Assembly (NCBI RefSeq): GCF_010233585.1 | Contig: NZ_CP045997.1 | Coordinates: 1,577,749 to 1,641,748 of the forward strand | DNA: 64,000 bases | Direction of reading: 5' to 3' | Origin: Spirosoma endbachense | GTDB lineage: Bacteria; Bacteroidota; Bacteroidia; Cytophagales; Spirosomataceae | In this document: positions 41,186 to 50,455 of the stretch, in pieces | Numbering within the stretch: position 1 is the stretch's first letter | Layout: every line of letters starts with the position of its first letter | The notes under the pieces: model-generated | Told to the model about the DNA's origin: nothing | Databases searched by the model: none | The model's input: only the letters and a program-made list of their open reading frames with translations | Program-made: the position numbers and the translations under genes

Positions 41186-43054
41186 TTATTTCTTCTGTTT
41201 TGCTTTCCGTTGTGCTTCTTCAGCCTGTTTGCGGGCTTCTTCGGCAGAGGCAAGTTGCTTTTGCAGAAGGGCCTGGAAACCGCCCGGCTTCTTGCCCTGC
41301 CCAGCTGCATTTTTCCGGCGATTCTCGTCCAGCACTGCTTTAATTTTGTCCTCATCCACAAACCGGCGAATGAGTTGTTGCTGCGTAATCGTAACCACGT
41401 TCGAAACAAAATAATAGAACGTCAGACCGGCCGGATACGAGTTCAGCACAAACATAAACATCAGCGGGAAAATATAACTCAACGCTTTCATGTTTACAGG
41501 GCCTGGCTGGGTTGGCGTGGTCTGGTTGTTGTAATAGGCGTAGGCAATCGACGAGGCCGTCATCAGCACGGTAAACAGGCTGAGGTGGCCACCAATAAAT
41601 GGAATCGTCGGGAAGGTGATGAACGCATCGTAAGTCGACAAGTCACTGGCCCAAAGAAACGGTTTCTGGCGTAGCTCAATCAGGTTCGGGAAGAGCATGA
41701 ACAGGGCGAATAAAATCGGCATTGTGGCCAGCACTGGAATACAGCCATTTAGCGGGCTTACTCCCACTTCCTGATACAATTTCATTTGTTCTGACTGTTG
41801 CTTGGCCATATCGTCGCCAACGCGCTCCTTGATCTCGTTGATTTCCGGACCCAGAACCCGCATTTTTGCCATACTGACATACGACTTGTAAGTCAACGGA
41901 GTCAACACCAACTTCACAAACACGACCAGCGCGATAATCAGCAGGCCATAATTCGAGATAAATTTCTCCAGTAAGTTAAAGACCGGAACAAAGAAGTATT
42001 TGTTGATTGGCTTCAGAATCGAATAACCCAGGTAAACGTTCTGGTCGAACTCAGGGGCTACATTGCCCAGCAACTGAAAATCGTTAGGGCCATAGTAAAA
42101 CTTGTACTGTCCTTTACCAGCCTTCACATCAGCCATAGGCAGCGTGACGTTAGCCACCGCCGTTTTTACGACACTGCTATCGGCCGGATCGACCAGGGCT
42201 TTGAATTCTGCTTTGGGCATCGGGCTGTTCTTAGCCACAAAACCCGCCAGAAAGTACTTGTGTTTGATGGTAAACCACTGAATGGGCTCTTCCACTGTAA
42301 CTTCCTGATTACTTTCTCCCTCTGTCAGTTTCTCGAAGTTTTCATCGGCAGTGAGGTAATCGATCGTAGCCGCCCGACGGTTGTTCGACAAATCGTTTTC
42401 GTACTGACGCATCTTGTCCTCCCAAAAGAACCGGATGTTATCGTTCGTAACCGTATTGGCCAGACCGTTCAGTTTCAGATCATAATCCAGTACATACCCT
42501 TCAGCAGGCACGGTATAGACCTGCTCTACCGATTGCCCAGGAGCTACTTCAGCCCGAAAAACGATTTGTTGGGGCTGTCCGATTACGGTACCACTTTGTG
42601 CTGTCGTCTGGAAATAAAGCTTGTGTACATCTACTTTACCCCGGTTCGTTGGCAGTTCCAGAACTGTTTTGCTGCTCTCATCGTCGACCAGAACCAGGGG
42701 CTTCTGTTCGTACGTTTTGTAATTTTTAAGAATAACCTCTTTTACCCGTCCGCCCTGCGTAGTGAAGGTTACTTTAATGTCTTTGTTTTCAACGACAATA
42801 TCGCGGGTTTCGCCAGTTGCTACTGTGGCGAAGTCGCCAAATTGAGCCTTGGCTGCGGCCGAATCGAGGGTTAGTTCTGCCGGGCTACGTTCGGCTTTGT
42901 TGTTGGTAGTAGCGACGCCCGATCCAGTTGTTGGTTTTGTTGTCTGCGTTTTTTGGGCAGCCTGCTTCTCGGGCGCGGGTTTCGGTACCAGAAGCTGATA
43001 ACCGACCAGCATCGCCAGAATCAGGACAATGCCAATAATTTGATTACGATCCAT
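41186..43054 (-). CDS. yidC: Membrane protein insertase YidC
   Basis: The 622-residue insertase integrates membrane proteins alone or with SecYEG. Helix 1 (IIGIVLILAMLVGYQLLV) is at the N-terminus. A long Thr/Lys-rich linker and a beta-rich periplasmic domain (about 95-340) follow. The conserved core begins with FFVPVFNLLEKFISNYGLLIIALVVFVKLVLTPLTYKSYVSMAKM, which bears the Arg/Lys-side hairpin. Further helices are GCIPVLATMPILFALFML and the final SYPAGLTFYYFVSNVVTITQQ. The tail is lysine-rich, as in Bacteroidota. It follows pyrG after 119 bases with a hairpin. The bases upstream show no Shine-Dalgarno. Confidence 0.95.
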   Translation of the reverse strand: MDRNQIIGIVLILAMLVGYQLLVPKPAPEKQAAQKTQTTKPTTGSGVATTNNKAERSPAELTLDSAAAKAQFGDFATVATGETRDIVVENKDIKVTFTTQGGRVKEVILKNYKTYEQKPLVLVDDESSKTVLELPTNRGKVDVHKLYFQTTAQSGTVIGQPQQIVFRAEVAPGQSVEQVYTVPAEGYVLDYDLKLNGLANTVTNDNIRFFWEDKMRQYENDLSNNRRAATIDYLTADENFEKLTEGESNQEVTVEEPIQWFTIKHKYFLAGFVAKNSPMPKAEFKALVDPADSSVVKTAVANVTLPMADVKAGKGQYKFYYGPNDFQLLGNVAPEFDQNVYLGYSILKPINKYFFVPVFNLLEKFISNYGLLIIALVVFVKLVLTPLTYKSYVSMAKMRVLGPEINEIKERVGDDMAKQQSEQMKLYQEVGVSPLNGCIPVLATMPILFALFMLFPNLIELRQKPFLWASDLSTYDAFITFPTIPFIGGHLSLFTVLMTASSIAYAYYNNQTTPTQPGPVNMKALSYIFPLMFMFVLNSYPAGLTFYYFVSNVVTITQQQLIRRFVDEDKIKAVLDENRRKNAAGQGKKPGGFQALLQKQLASAEEARKQAEEAQRKAKQKK

Positions 43055-43067
43055 TTTCTAAGTTTTC

Positions 43068-43142
43068 AGTTTTCAGTCTTCAGTTTTTAGTTAAAAAGTC
43101 AGGAAAATCAGACTGAAAACTAAAAACCGAAGATTGAAAACT
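43068..43142. repeat. Low-complexity inverted repeat (AGTTTTCAGTCTTCAG)
   Basis: Two 25-base arms, AGTTTTCAGTCTTCAGTTTT with TAGTT and its complement, pair with two mismatches. A further tandem AGTTTTC precedes the left arm. It lies after pyrG and before yidC; a terminator or attenuator role is likely. Confidence 0.65.
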
Positions 43143-43173
43143 ATTTTCGGCAAAATTACGCCAATCTGCCGGG

Positions 43174-44850
43174 TTAATCAACCACCTCAGCGGTTTCTAC
43201 AGGAGCGGGCGTAAGGCGTTTCTGCTGGTTGTATGCAAGGGCGGCCTTAACAAACTGGACAAACAGCGGATGTGGATTCATGACCGTGCTTTTTAGCTCC
43301 GGATGGAATTGTACGCCCACAAACCAGGGATGACTATTTAGCTCAACAATTTCGACCAGTCCCGTATCAGGATTGATCCCTGTTGGCCGAAGTCCTGCCT
43401 TCTCGAATCGATCCAGGTAATCGTTATTGAACTCATAGCGATGGCGGTGCCGTTCGCTGATCTGCGTTTTTCCATAGATCTGGTGAGCCAGTGAATCGCG
43501 CTTCAGTTTGCAGGTGTATGCGCCCAAACGCATCGTTCCCCCTTTGTCGGTGATGGTTTTCTGCTCTTCCATCATGCTGATAACCGGGTGTTTCGTATGC
43601 GGTTCCATTTCGGTCGAATGGGCATCTTCGATACCCATCACATTACGGGCGTACTCAATAACGGCCATTTGCATTCCCAGGCAAATACCGAGGAATGGAA
43701 TATTGTTCTCGCGAACAAACCGTACGGCATTGATTTTACCATCGATACCCCGCTCCCCAAAACCAGGGGCAACCAGTACACCATCTAAATGGCGCAATGT
43801 TTCAGCACAATGATGCTCATCGACCAGCGTCTCTGACTGAATCCACTCCAGTTGAACCTTACACTCATTCGACGCTCCGGCATGAATAAACGATTCAGCA
43901 ATTGATTTGTAGGCATCATGCAATTCTACATACTTCCCAACCAGACCAATCTTTATGGTATCACCCGGATTTTTTAGCCGTCCCAGAAAAGCCTTCCAGG
44001 CATCCAGATCCGCGTCTTTGTCGTTATACAGATCAAGCATATACAACGCACGCTGATCCAGCCGTTCCTTTTGCATCAGCAGCGGCACATCGTAGATCGT
44101 TTCGGCATCAATCGCTTCAATGACTGAGCTAACCTGCACATTACAGAATTGCGCAATTTTCCGGCGAATATCCTGAGGAAGTGGGTGTTCGGTGCGGCAG
44201 GCAATGATGTCGGGCTGAACCCCGTTTTCGAGCAGCATCCGGACTGAGTGCTGCGTTGGCTTTGTTTTCAGTTCGCCCGCCGATTGCAGATAAGGCACCA
44301 GCGTCAGGTGAATAACGAGTGTATCTTTTTCGCCCAGTTCGAACTTCAACTGCCGGACAGCTTCTACAAAAGGCAACGATTCGATGTCGCCCACACAACC
44401 CCCAATTTCAGTAATTACGATGTCGTACTCACCTGTTTCGCCCAATAACTTAATGTTGCGCTTGATTTCGTCGGTGATGTGTGGCACTACCTGAACCGTT
44501 TTCCCCAGGAAATCACCCCGCCGTTCGCGGGTAATCACGTTATTGTAGATTCGCCCGGTGGTGATGTTATTTGCCTGCGATGTTGGACGATTGAGAAACC
44601 GCTCGTAGTGGCCGAGGTCAAGGTCTGTTTCAGCCCCGTCGTCGGTGACATAGCATTCGCCATGTTCGTATGGATTCAGCGTGCCGGGGTCAATATTGAT
44701 GTAAGGATCGAATTTCTGGATCGTTACCGTAAGCCCCCGTGATTGAAGAAGTTTGGCCAGTGAAGAGGCAATGATGCCTTTGCCAAGTGATGAAGTTACC
44801 CCGCCCGTAACAAAAATATATTTCGCGGATTTTGGTCCCGTAGCCGCCAT
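43174..44850 (-). CDS. pyrG: CTP synthase
   Basis: This 558-residue enzyme makes CTP from UTP, ATP and glutamine. The synthetase domain starts KYIFVTGGVTSSLGKGIIASSLAKLLQ, a P-loop-like motif at residues 16-26. It continues with KFDPYINIDPGTLNPYEHGECYVTDDGAETDLDLGHYERF and EIGGCVGDIES. The class I amidotransferase domain has the Cys nucleophile in FLGICLGMQMAVIEYAR (about 390) and the His-Glu pair in GVQFHPELKSTVMNPHPLF near 525. It is full length with the start at 44850. On the minus strand a TACCTTTAC resembling a -7 box lies about 30 bases upstream. Confidence 0.97.
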   Translation of the reverse strand: MAATGPKSAKYIFVTGGVTSSLGKGIIASSLAKLLQSRGLTVTIQKFDPYINIDPGTLNPYEHGECYVTDDGAETDLDLGHYERFLNRPTSQANNITTGRIYNNVITRERRGDFLGKTVQVVPHITDEIKRNIKLLGETGEYDIVITEIGGCVGDIESLPFVEAVRQLKFELGEKDTLVIHLTLVPYLQSAGELKTKPTQHSVRMLLENGVQPDIIACRTEHPLPQDIRRKIAQFCNVQVSSVIEAIDAETIYDVPLLMQKERLDQRALYMLDLYNDKDADLDAWKAFLGRLKNPGDTIKIGLVGKYVELHDAYKSIAESFIHAGASNECKVQLEWIQSETLVDEHHCAETLRHLDGVLVAPGFGERGIDGKINAVRFVRENNIPFLGICLGMQMAVIEYARNVMGIEDAHSTEMEPHTKHPVISMMEEQKTITDKGGTMRLGAYTCKLKRDSLAHQIYGKTQISERHRHRYEFNNDYLDRFEKAGLRPTGINPDTGLVEIVELNSHPWFVGVQFHPELKSTVMNPHPLFVQFVKAALAYNQQKRLTPAPVETAEVVD

Positions 44851-45399
44851 GATTGAAACCTGTTTAGGTCGTTACGGGATGTAAAGGTACGAGAAAAAAG
44901 GCGGAATGGCAGAAAAGAAATCAGGAAAAAGTTAACTACTTGCGGCAGGTCGGTAGCATAGGCACTGATTCTGCGCCGGTTAGCCTGAATTTTATTTACT
45001 GGCCCTAAGCATAGCCACTCCACCGAACAAGGAGCCCGTTTAGCAGCCAAGTAATTTGGCCATAGTCCCTTTAAACAATAGACCAAACCTCAATATTTTT
45101 CGCTCTCTTACTTTTTATTTGCCATAGCGCAGAAAACCAGATCAACTTCGGGCAAAGCCAACCCGGTAGAGAAGTCTGCTGACTAGTTGTAAACCAGAAA
45201 TGGTAACAACACTTTTCAGGTCAGTTGGCCGACCAGAACTTGTTTCGATTGACGCTATGCTTTTCGTTAAATCAGGCAAAAAGAGGTGCCACCGTTACAT
45301 TTAGAGTAATGGGTAAACCTTGGCACCTCTTTTTGCCTGATTTAGTGCCATAAAAGAACGGCTGTCAATCAAAATCTTTAATCACAAACTCTCTGCTGT
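44851..45399. other. Intergenic region before pyrG
   Basis: About 550 bases lie between pyrG and the dehydratase gene. They hold the pyrG promoter near 44,880-44,920 and a large hairpin (45269-45343). No gene-like frame was found; a 96-codon minus-strand frame that overlaps the pyrG start has no coding character. Confidence 0.5.
45269..45343. repeat. GTGCCAC-core hairpin, copy 3
   Basis: Two perfect 23-base arms, AAATCAGGCAAAAAGAGGTG with CCA and its complement, enclose a 29-base loop. On the minus strand the apical part begins GTGCCAAGGTTTACCC, clearly related to copies 1 and 2. The outer stem has A/T runs like a bidirectional terminator. It lies downstream of the threonine dehydratase gene. 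Confidence 0.8.
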
Positions 45400-46347
45400 T
45401 CAAAACGGCAGCTTGCCTAAATCGACGTTTCCACCGGTTAAAATGATACCAATTTTTTGACCTGCAAATTGATCCTTGTGTTTGAGCACGGCTGCCAGTG
45501 GCACCGCACACGACGGCTCGATTACAATTTTCATCCGTTCCCACACCAGTCGCATGGCTGCAATAATTTCGGCATCCGATACCGTCAGAATTTCGGTGAC
45601 GTGTTCACGAATAATCCCCAGCGTTCGCTCACTGAGGGTGGTCATCAATCCATCGGCTATGGTGTTGATATAGGGCGCTTTTTCGACGCGGCCAGACCGG
45701 AACGACAGCACGGCATCGGCTGCCCCTTCAGGTTCTCCTGCAATAACGCGGGTTGTCGGCGACATAAAATGGGTAGCGAGCGACGTACCGCTGAGTAGCC
45801 CTCCCCCACCCACCGGAGCCAGAATGGTGTCAAATGTTTTTTCTAAGCCAAAATCCTCCAGTAGCTCTTTAGTAGCCGTGGCCTGTCCTGCAATCACCCG
45901 GTCGTCGTCGAAGGGATGTACGAGCACGGCTCCGGTTCGTTCCATAACCTCACGCACTCCAGCTTCGCGGGCATCGAGCGTAGGTTCGCACTCGATAATT
46001 TCAGCACCATACCCTCTGACAGCCTCTTTTTTGACCTGTGGGGCCGTTCGCGGCATTACAATATAAGCCGGTAATCCTACCTGCCGAGCCGCAAAGGCGA
46101 CTGCCTGAGCATGATTGCCCGATGAGTGCGTTGTAATGGCCGCTCCTTCTTTATTTTCAGCTACCTGTAAGACGGCGTTCAAGCCACCCCGCGCTTTGAA
46201 GGCGCCTATTTTCTGAAAATTTTCACACTTGAAAAACAGGTCGGCTCCGGCCCGGTCGTTTATCGTATGGTTCGTTAAAACAGCAGTACGGTGAATATAG
46301 GGACGGATTCTGTCGTGAGCTTCACGAATGGTATCGAAAGAAATCAT
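45400..46347 (-). CDS. Threonine/serine dehydratase (PLP, fold type II)
   Basis: This 315-residue enzyme probably deaminates threonine or serine to the 2-oxo acid. The PLP lysine lies in KIGAFKARGGLNAVLQ (about 51-66), the Asn-containing THSSGNHAQAVAFAARQVGLPAYIVMP follows, and the glycine loop reads PVGGGGLLSGTSLA near 180. There is no C-terminal ACT regulatory domain, so it is of the short catabolic or serine-racemase-like type rather than IlvA. It is a single gene with a strong hairpin beyond its stop, and divergent from the isomerase/epimerase gene at 46519. Confidence 0.88.
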   Translation of the reverse strand: MISFDTIREAHDRIRPYIHRTAVLTNHTINDRAGADLFFKCENFQKIGAFKARGGLNAVLQVAENKEGAAITTHSSGNHAQAVAFAARQVGLPAYIVMPRTAPQVKKEAVRGYGAEIIECEPTLDAREAGVREVMERTGAVLVHPFDDDRVIAGQATATKELLEDFGLEKTFDTILAPVGGGGLLSGTSLATHFMSPTTRVIAGEPEGAADAVLSFRSGRVEKAPYINTIADGLMTTLSERTLGIIREHVTEILTVSDAEIIAAMRLVWERMKIVIEPSCAVPLAAVLKHKDQFAGQKIGIILTGGNVDLGKLPF

Positions 46348-46518
46348 CGGGTAATAGAGTAGTCGAATGGTGCAAATTACAAAGAAAACAACCCTTGTGA
46401 AGGTAGCTATGCTGATAAGTCTACTTTTCCTCTATGCTGTCCCGCAATCTCGCTTGGTTTTTTGGCAGGGATAGCTGTCTTTTGTTCACGAAAACTCATT
46501 TACCAAACCCGTTCCGTT

Positions 46519-47445
46519 ATGAACACGAATCGTCGTTCGTTCTTAAAGCAAGCTGCCGGATCACTGGCGGCTTTGACTATTACGCCCGCTGCCTTTGCCG
46601 AAATCAACAGAAAAAAGATGTTTTTCGACATCTCGCTGGCCGAGTGGTCGCTCCATAAAGCCCTGTTCGCTAAAAAGATCACGAATCTGGATTTTCCGGG
46701 AATTGCCCGCAAAGAGTTCGACATTAGCATTGTTGAGTATGTAAACCAGTTTTTTAAGGATAAAGCACAGGATAAAACTTACCTGAACGACCTGCTGACC
46801 CGCTGCAAAGACAATGGTATTTCCAATCACCTCATTATGATTGATGGCGAGGGGCATCTGGGAGCTACTGACGCAGCAGAACGTACCAAAGCGGTCGAAA
46901 ATCACCACCGCTGGGTGGAGTGTGCCAAGTATCTGGGCTGTAAAACCATTCGGGTCAATGCAGCGGGGAATGGCACTGCCGAGGAGGTTTCCAAAGCAGC
47001 CGTCGAAGGGCTTAGCAAACTGGGTGAATTTGCCAAAACGATGAACATCAACGTCATTGTCGAAAATCACGGGGGTTATTCGTCGAATGGCAAATGGCTC
47101 TCGGGCGTGATGAAGCAGGTGAACATGAAAAATGTCGGAACACTGCCTGATTTTGGCAATTTCTGTATCAAACGTGGCGAAAATCATACCTGTTCGGAAG
47201 AATATGACCGCTACCAGGGTACGCAGGAGTTGCTACCGTTTGCCAAAGGTGTATCGGCAAAGACCTATACATTCGATGATAACGGCAATTGTGTAGAAAC
47301 CGATTACAACCGGATCCTGAAAATCGTAAAAGATAGCGGTTTTAAAGGCATTGCCGGAATTGAGTATGAAGGCGATAAGGTAGACGAATACGAAGGAATC
47401 CGTAAAACGAAAGCTCTTCTGGAGCGCGTTGGCGCAATGGTTTAG
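46519..47445 (+). CDS. Exported sugar phosphate isomerase/epimerase family protein
   Basis: The 308-residue protein starts at 46519 with a twin-arginine signal (MNTNRRSFLKQAAGSLAAL); the open frame extends to 46462 but loses this arrangement. The rest is a xylose-isomerase-like TIM barrel: FFDISLAEWSLHKALF, FPGIARKEFDISIVEYVN, GCKTIRVNAAGNGTAEE, INVIVENHGGYSSN with a metal Glu, and a terminal GIAGIEYEGDKVDEYEGI. Such exported epimerase-like proteins are numerous in Bacteroidota and act on free sugars or inositols, mostly unassigned. It is followed by a hairpin and then the M20 gene on the same strand. Confidence 0.82.
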   Translation: MNTNRRSFLKQAAGSLAALTITPAAFAEINRKKMFFDISLAEWSLHKALFAKKITNLDFPGIARKEFDISIVEYVNQFFKDKAQDKTYLNDLLTRCKDNGISNHLIMIDGEGHLGATDAAERTKAVENHHRWVECAKYLGCKTIRVNAAGNGTAEEVSKAAVEGLSKLGEFAKTMNINVIVENHGGYSSNGKWLSGVMKQVNMKNVGTLPDFGNFCIKRGENHTCSEEYDRYQGTQELLPFAKGVSAKTYTFDDNGNCVETDYNRILKIVKDSGFKGIAGIEYEGDKVDEYEGIRKTKALLERVGAMV

Positions 47446-47461
47446 CCCTAGGATTTGTTCC

Positions 47462-47491
47462 TGTAGCTCTGACAGTTCTGTCGGAGCTACA
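47462..47491 (+). terminator. Hairpin after the isomerase/epimerase gene
   Basis: TGTAGCTCTGACAG pairs with CTGTCGGAGCTACA (13 of 14) with a two-base loop. There is a short T-containing tail (ATTCATTTTCC). The next gene starts only 26 bases later. Confidence 0.6.
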
Positions 47492-47516
47492 TTCATTTTC
47501 CGATCTTCCGTTGCCT

Positions 47517-48656
47517 ATGCCAGTTGAGAATCCCGATATTTTTGTTGATTTCAGACGAGAACTTCATCGTTTTCCCGAAATCTCCTGCCAAGAGTTTGGC
47601 ACACAGGAACGAATTGCGGCTTTTGTCAGCCGGTTTACTCCCGTTAACCTAACGAAAGTAGGGACCACTGGCCTGCTTCTTCAATACGGAGAAGACCCGA
47701 ATGGTCCGGTAACCCTGATCAGAGCCGATATTGACGCCTTGCCGATTCGGGAGGTGAATGAATTCGACTATAAATCGCAGCATGAAGGTGTTTCTCATAA
47801 ATGTGGTCACGACGGTCATACGGCCATTTTAGCCCGTCTGGCTTCTCATTTAGCCGATAAACCCATACAGAAAGGCCGGGTATATCTTCTCTTTCAACCG
47901 GCCGAAGAGAACGGGAAAGGTGCCGAAGCCGTATTGAATGACCCTAATTTTGCCGCTATTCGCCCCGACCGTGTGTATGCTTTGCACAATTTACCCGGCT
48001 ACAAACAAGGGATAATTGTCTGTAAACCGGGCGATTTTACACCGGCCGTCAAAAGCCTGATCGTGACATTTAACGGGAAAGTTTCTCATTCGGCCGAGCC
48101 CGAAAAAGGCATCAATCCTGCCTATTTGATGGCTTATTTTACGCTGACAAGCAAAGAGCTGGAAAACACCGATCCAAACTCAGACGACTTCGCGCTTTTA
48201 ACGCCCATTTACACGACACTTGGCGAAAAATCATATGGCATCTCGGCAGGGTACGGGGAAGTTCATTTAACGCTCAGAACCCGGAACAATGAGCGAATGG
48301 AGGCTTTAACCAATCAGTTATTAACAACTTTATCGAACCTTTGCGAAGGCACTGGCATTACTATTGAAACAGCTTATACGGAAGCGTTTTTTGCCAATCA
48401 AAACCATCCAGATGCCTTTGAGCAGGTGAAAAGCAGCGCCCTGAAATTAGGCTATGCATTTATTGAAAAACAGGAGCCGTTCAAATGGGGTGAAGATTTT
48501 GGCCTGTTTACCCAGAAATACAAGGGAGCGATGTTTGGCATCGGCGCGGGCGAAAACACACCCGCTTTACACAATGACGATTATGATTTCAATGACAACC
48601 TGATTGAACCCGCTGCACGATTATTTTTAGAGCTTATCGAAAGCCATCACTCTTGA
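47517..48656 (+). CDS. M20 family amidohydrolase (hippurate/IAA-amino acid hydrolase type)
   Basis: This 379-residue metallo-enzyme releases amino acids from N-acyl or related conjugates. From ATG 47517 (MPVENPD) the metal site can be read: RADIDALPI near 70-78, HKCGHDGHTAILARLASH near 97-114, LLFQPAEENGKGAEAVL near 128-144 (catalytic Glu), ALHNLPG near 158 and the late HNDDYDFND. The dimerisation domain VTFNGKVSHSAEPEKGINPA lies between. A TTG at 47511 is also in frame. The next gene on the strand begins 55 bases downstream, so they may be co-transcribed. Confidence 0.9.
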   Translation: MPVENPDIFVDFRRELHRFPEISCQEFGTQERIAAFVSRFTPVNLTKVGTTGLLLQYGEDPNGPVTLIRADIDALPIREVNEFDYKSQHEGVSHKCGHDGHTAILARLASHLADKPIQKGRVYLLFQPAEENGKGAEAVLNDPNFAAIRPDRVYALHNLPGYKQGIIVCKPGDFTPAVKSLIVTFNGKVSHSAEPEKGINPAYLMAYFTLTSKELENTDPNSDDFALLTPIYTTLGEKSYGISAGYGEVHLTLRTRNNERMEALTNQLLTTLSNLCEGTGITIETAYTEAFFANQNHPDAFEQVKSSALKLGYAFIEKQEPFKWGEDFGLFTQKYKGAMFGIGAGENTPALHNDDYDFNDNLIEPAARLFLELIESHHS

Positions 48657-48710
48657 CTACGAACGAAATCCAGCGCTTAGACGCTACTTTTGACCAACTT
48701 ACTCCGAACA

Positions 48711-50309
48711 ATGTCAACATTCCAATATCAACCTACGGCTAATTTCATTGGCCATGAAGCCGTTGCCGGTGAAGGCGACTTATTCAAAGCCTTTGCTCCC
48801 TCAACTCATGAGCAATTAACCGATGAATTCACGAACGTTTCCAGCGAACAGGCCAATCATGCCGTTGAAAAAGCAGCTTCGGCGTTTGCTGGTTATAAAC
48901 AACTCCATCCGAACCAACGTGCCGATTTTCTGGAGGCCATAGCTACGGAACTAGAAGCGCTGGGGGATACGCTGATTGAGCGTGCTGTTCTTGAAAGCGG
49001 ATTACCCACCGGCCGATTGACGGGCGAACGCGGCCGTACTACCGGTCAGCTCCGGATGTTTGCCAAACTCGTTCGCGAAGGCTCATGGGTGGATGCCCGC
49101 ATTAACCCGGCCCTCCCCGATCGCCAGCCACTTCCCCGCCCCGATTTGCGCCGAATGCTGGTTCCGCTGGGGCCGGTAGTAGTATTTGGCGCCAGCAATT
49201 TCCCCCTGGCGTTTTCGGTAGCGGGTGGCGATACGGCTTCAGCGCTGGCATCGGGTTGTCCGGTTATTTTCAAAGCCCATCCCTCGCACCCCGGAACCTC
49301 TTCGCTGGTCGGTCAGGCCATTGCAACGGCGGCCGAGAAATCCGGAATGCCCGACGGTGTTTTTTCGCTCCTTCATGCCGATAACGAAGTTGCTCAACAG
49401 TTAGTAGCCCATCCGGCGGTTAAAGCTGTTGGCTTTACCGGCTCTCGGGGAGGTGGTCTGGCATTGCAGCGAATAGCACAGGAACGGGCGGAACCAATAC
49501 CGGTTTATGCGGAAATGAGTGCCGTCAATCCAGTTGTCGTTTTGCCGGGAGCCATTCAGGAAAATGCCACGAAAGTCGCCGAAGGGCTGGCCGCATCGGT
49601 GACGCTTGGAGTTGGTCAGTTCTGTACGAACCCCGGTCTGGTATTCCTGCTCGATTCTCCCCAGTCAACCGTTTTTCTGGATACTGTCGCCGAAAAAATA
49701 CGGTCATCAGCACCAGCAACGATGCTGAATGCGGGTATTTGCCAAAATTATCAGAAAGGGGTACAGCACAACCGAATCATACCCGGCGTGCATGTTCTGG
49801 CTGAATCGGAAACAGCCTCAGAAGATAGCCGTACCGAAGGCCGACCGGCTGTGCTATCGACAACGGCACCGATTTTTCTGTGCAGCCCAACCTTGAGCGA
49901 CGAAATTTTTGGCCCTACTTCCCTCATTGTCATTTGCCAAACCGAAGCGGAACTAGCCGAATGTCTGCAAACGCTCGAAGGTCAGCTAACGGCAACACTT
50001 TATGCTACGACCGATGAGCTTGGGCAGTCGGCATTCGATTGGGTTTCTCTATTACAGGCCAAAGCCGGACGAGTGCTTTTTGGTGGCTTTCCAACAGGGG
50101 TAGAAGTTAGCGAGGCTATGACTCACGGAGGCCCATTCCCGGCCACGACTGACGGTGGTCGCAGTACATCGGTTGGAACAGCCGCCATTCTACGATTCGT
50201 ACGTCCGTTCACGTACCAGAGCTTTCCGGATGCGTTGTTGCCACTGGCCTTACAGAACGCCAATCCGCTCGGTATCTGGCGAAATGTAGACGGCGAATTC
50301 ACAAAGTGA
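48711..50309 (+). CDS. Aldehyde dehydrogenase, 2-oxoglutarate semialdehyde type
   Basis: This 532-residue NAD(P)-dependent enzyme resembles 2,5-dioxovalerate (alpha-ketoglutaric semialdehyde) dehydrogenases, the last step of oxidative pentose and hexarate breakdown. The start at 48711 (MSTFQYQP) is better than 48690. Segments are PLGPVVVFGASNFPLAFSVAGGDTASALASGCPVIFKAHPSHPGTS near 150-195, VKAVGFTGSRGGG near 240, YAEMSAVNPVVVLPG (catalytic Glu, near 265) and GQFCTNPGLVFLL (Cys near 302). The family is longer than ordinary ALDHs, as here. It follows the M20 gene with a common direction; a pathway link is not evident. Confidence 0.85.
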   Translation: MSTFQYQPTANFIGHEAVAGEGDLFKAFAPSTHEQLTDEFTNVSSEQANHAVEKAASAFAGYKQLHPNQRADFLEAIATELEALGDTLIERAVLESGLPTGRLTGERGRTTGQLRMFAKLVREGSWVDARINPALPDRQPLPRPDLRRMLVPLGPVVVFGASNFPLAFSVAGGDTASALASGCPVIFKAHPSHPGTSSLVGQAIATAAEKSGMPDGVFSLLHADNEVAQQLVAHPAVKAVGFTGSRGGGLALQRIAQERAEPIPVYAEMSAVNPVVVLPGAIQENATKVAEGLAASVTLGVGQFCTNPGLVFLLDSPQSTVFLDTVAEKIRSSAPATMLNAGICQNYQKGVQHNRIIPGVHVLAESETASEDSRTEGRPAVLSTTAPIFLCSPTLSDEIFGPTSLIVICQTEAELAECLQTLEGQLTATLYATTDELGQSAFDWVSLLQAKAGRVLFGGFPTGVEVSEAMTHGGPFPATTDGGRSTSVGTAAILRFVRPFTYQSFPDALLPLALQNANPLGIWRNVDGEFTK

Positions 50310-50330
50310 TAAATTAGCGGAAAGGGTGGA

Positions 50331-50423
50331 ATAATGGATAATGAACGATGGATACCAGGATCTCAATTTTCAGATAGTCACTCTGATTTGATTTGCGGTT
50401 ACCAGTTGTTCATTATCCATAAT
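50331..50423. repeat. Inverted repeat after the aldehyde dehydrogenase gene
   Basis: ATAATGGATAATGAACGATG pairs with the right-hand CATTATCCATAAT stretch; about 23 bases pair in total with two or three mismatches. The arms are about 45 bases apart. It resembles the low-complexity inverted repeat near 43.1 kb in style, not in sequence. Confidence 0.55.
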
Positions 50424-50455
50424 TTCTTGTACATTGCCCCATTACGTTACTCACC

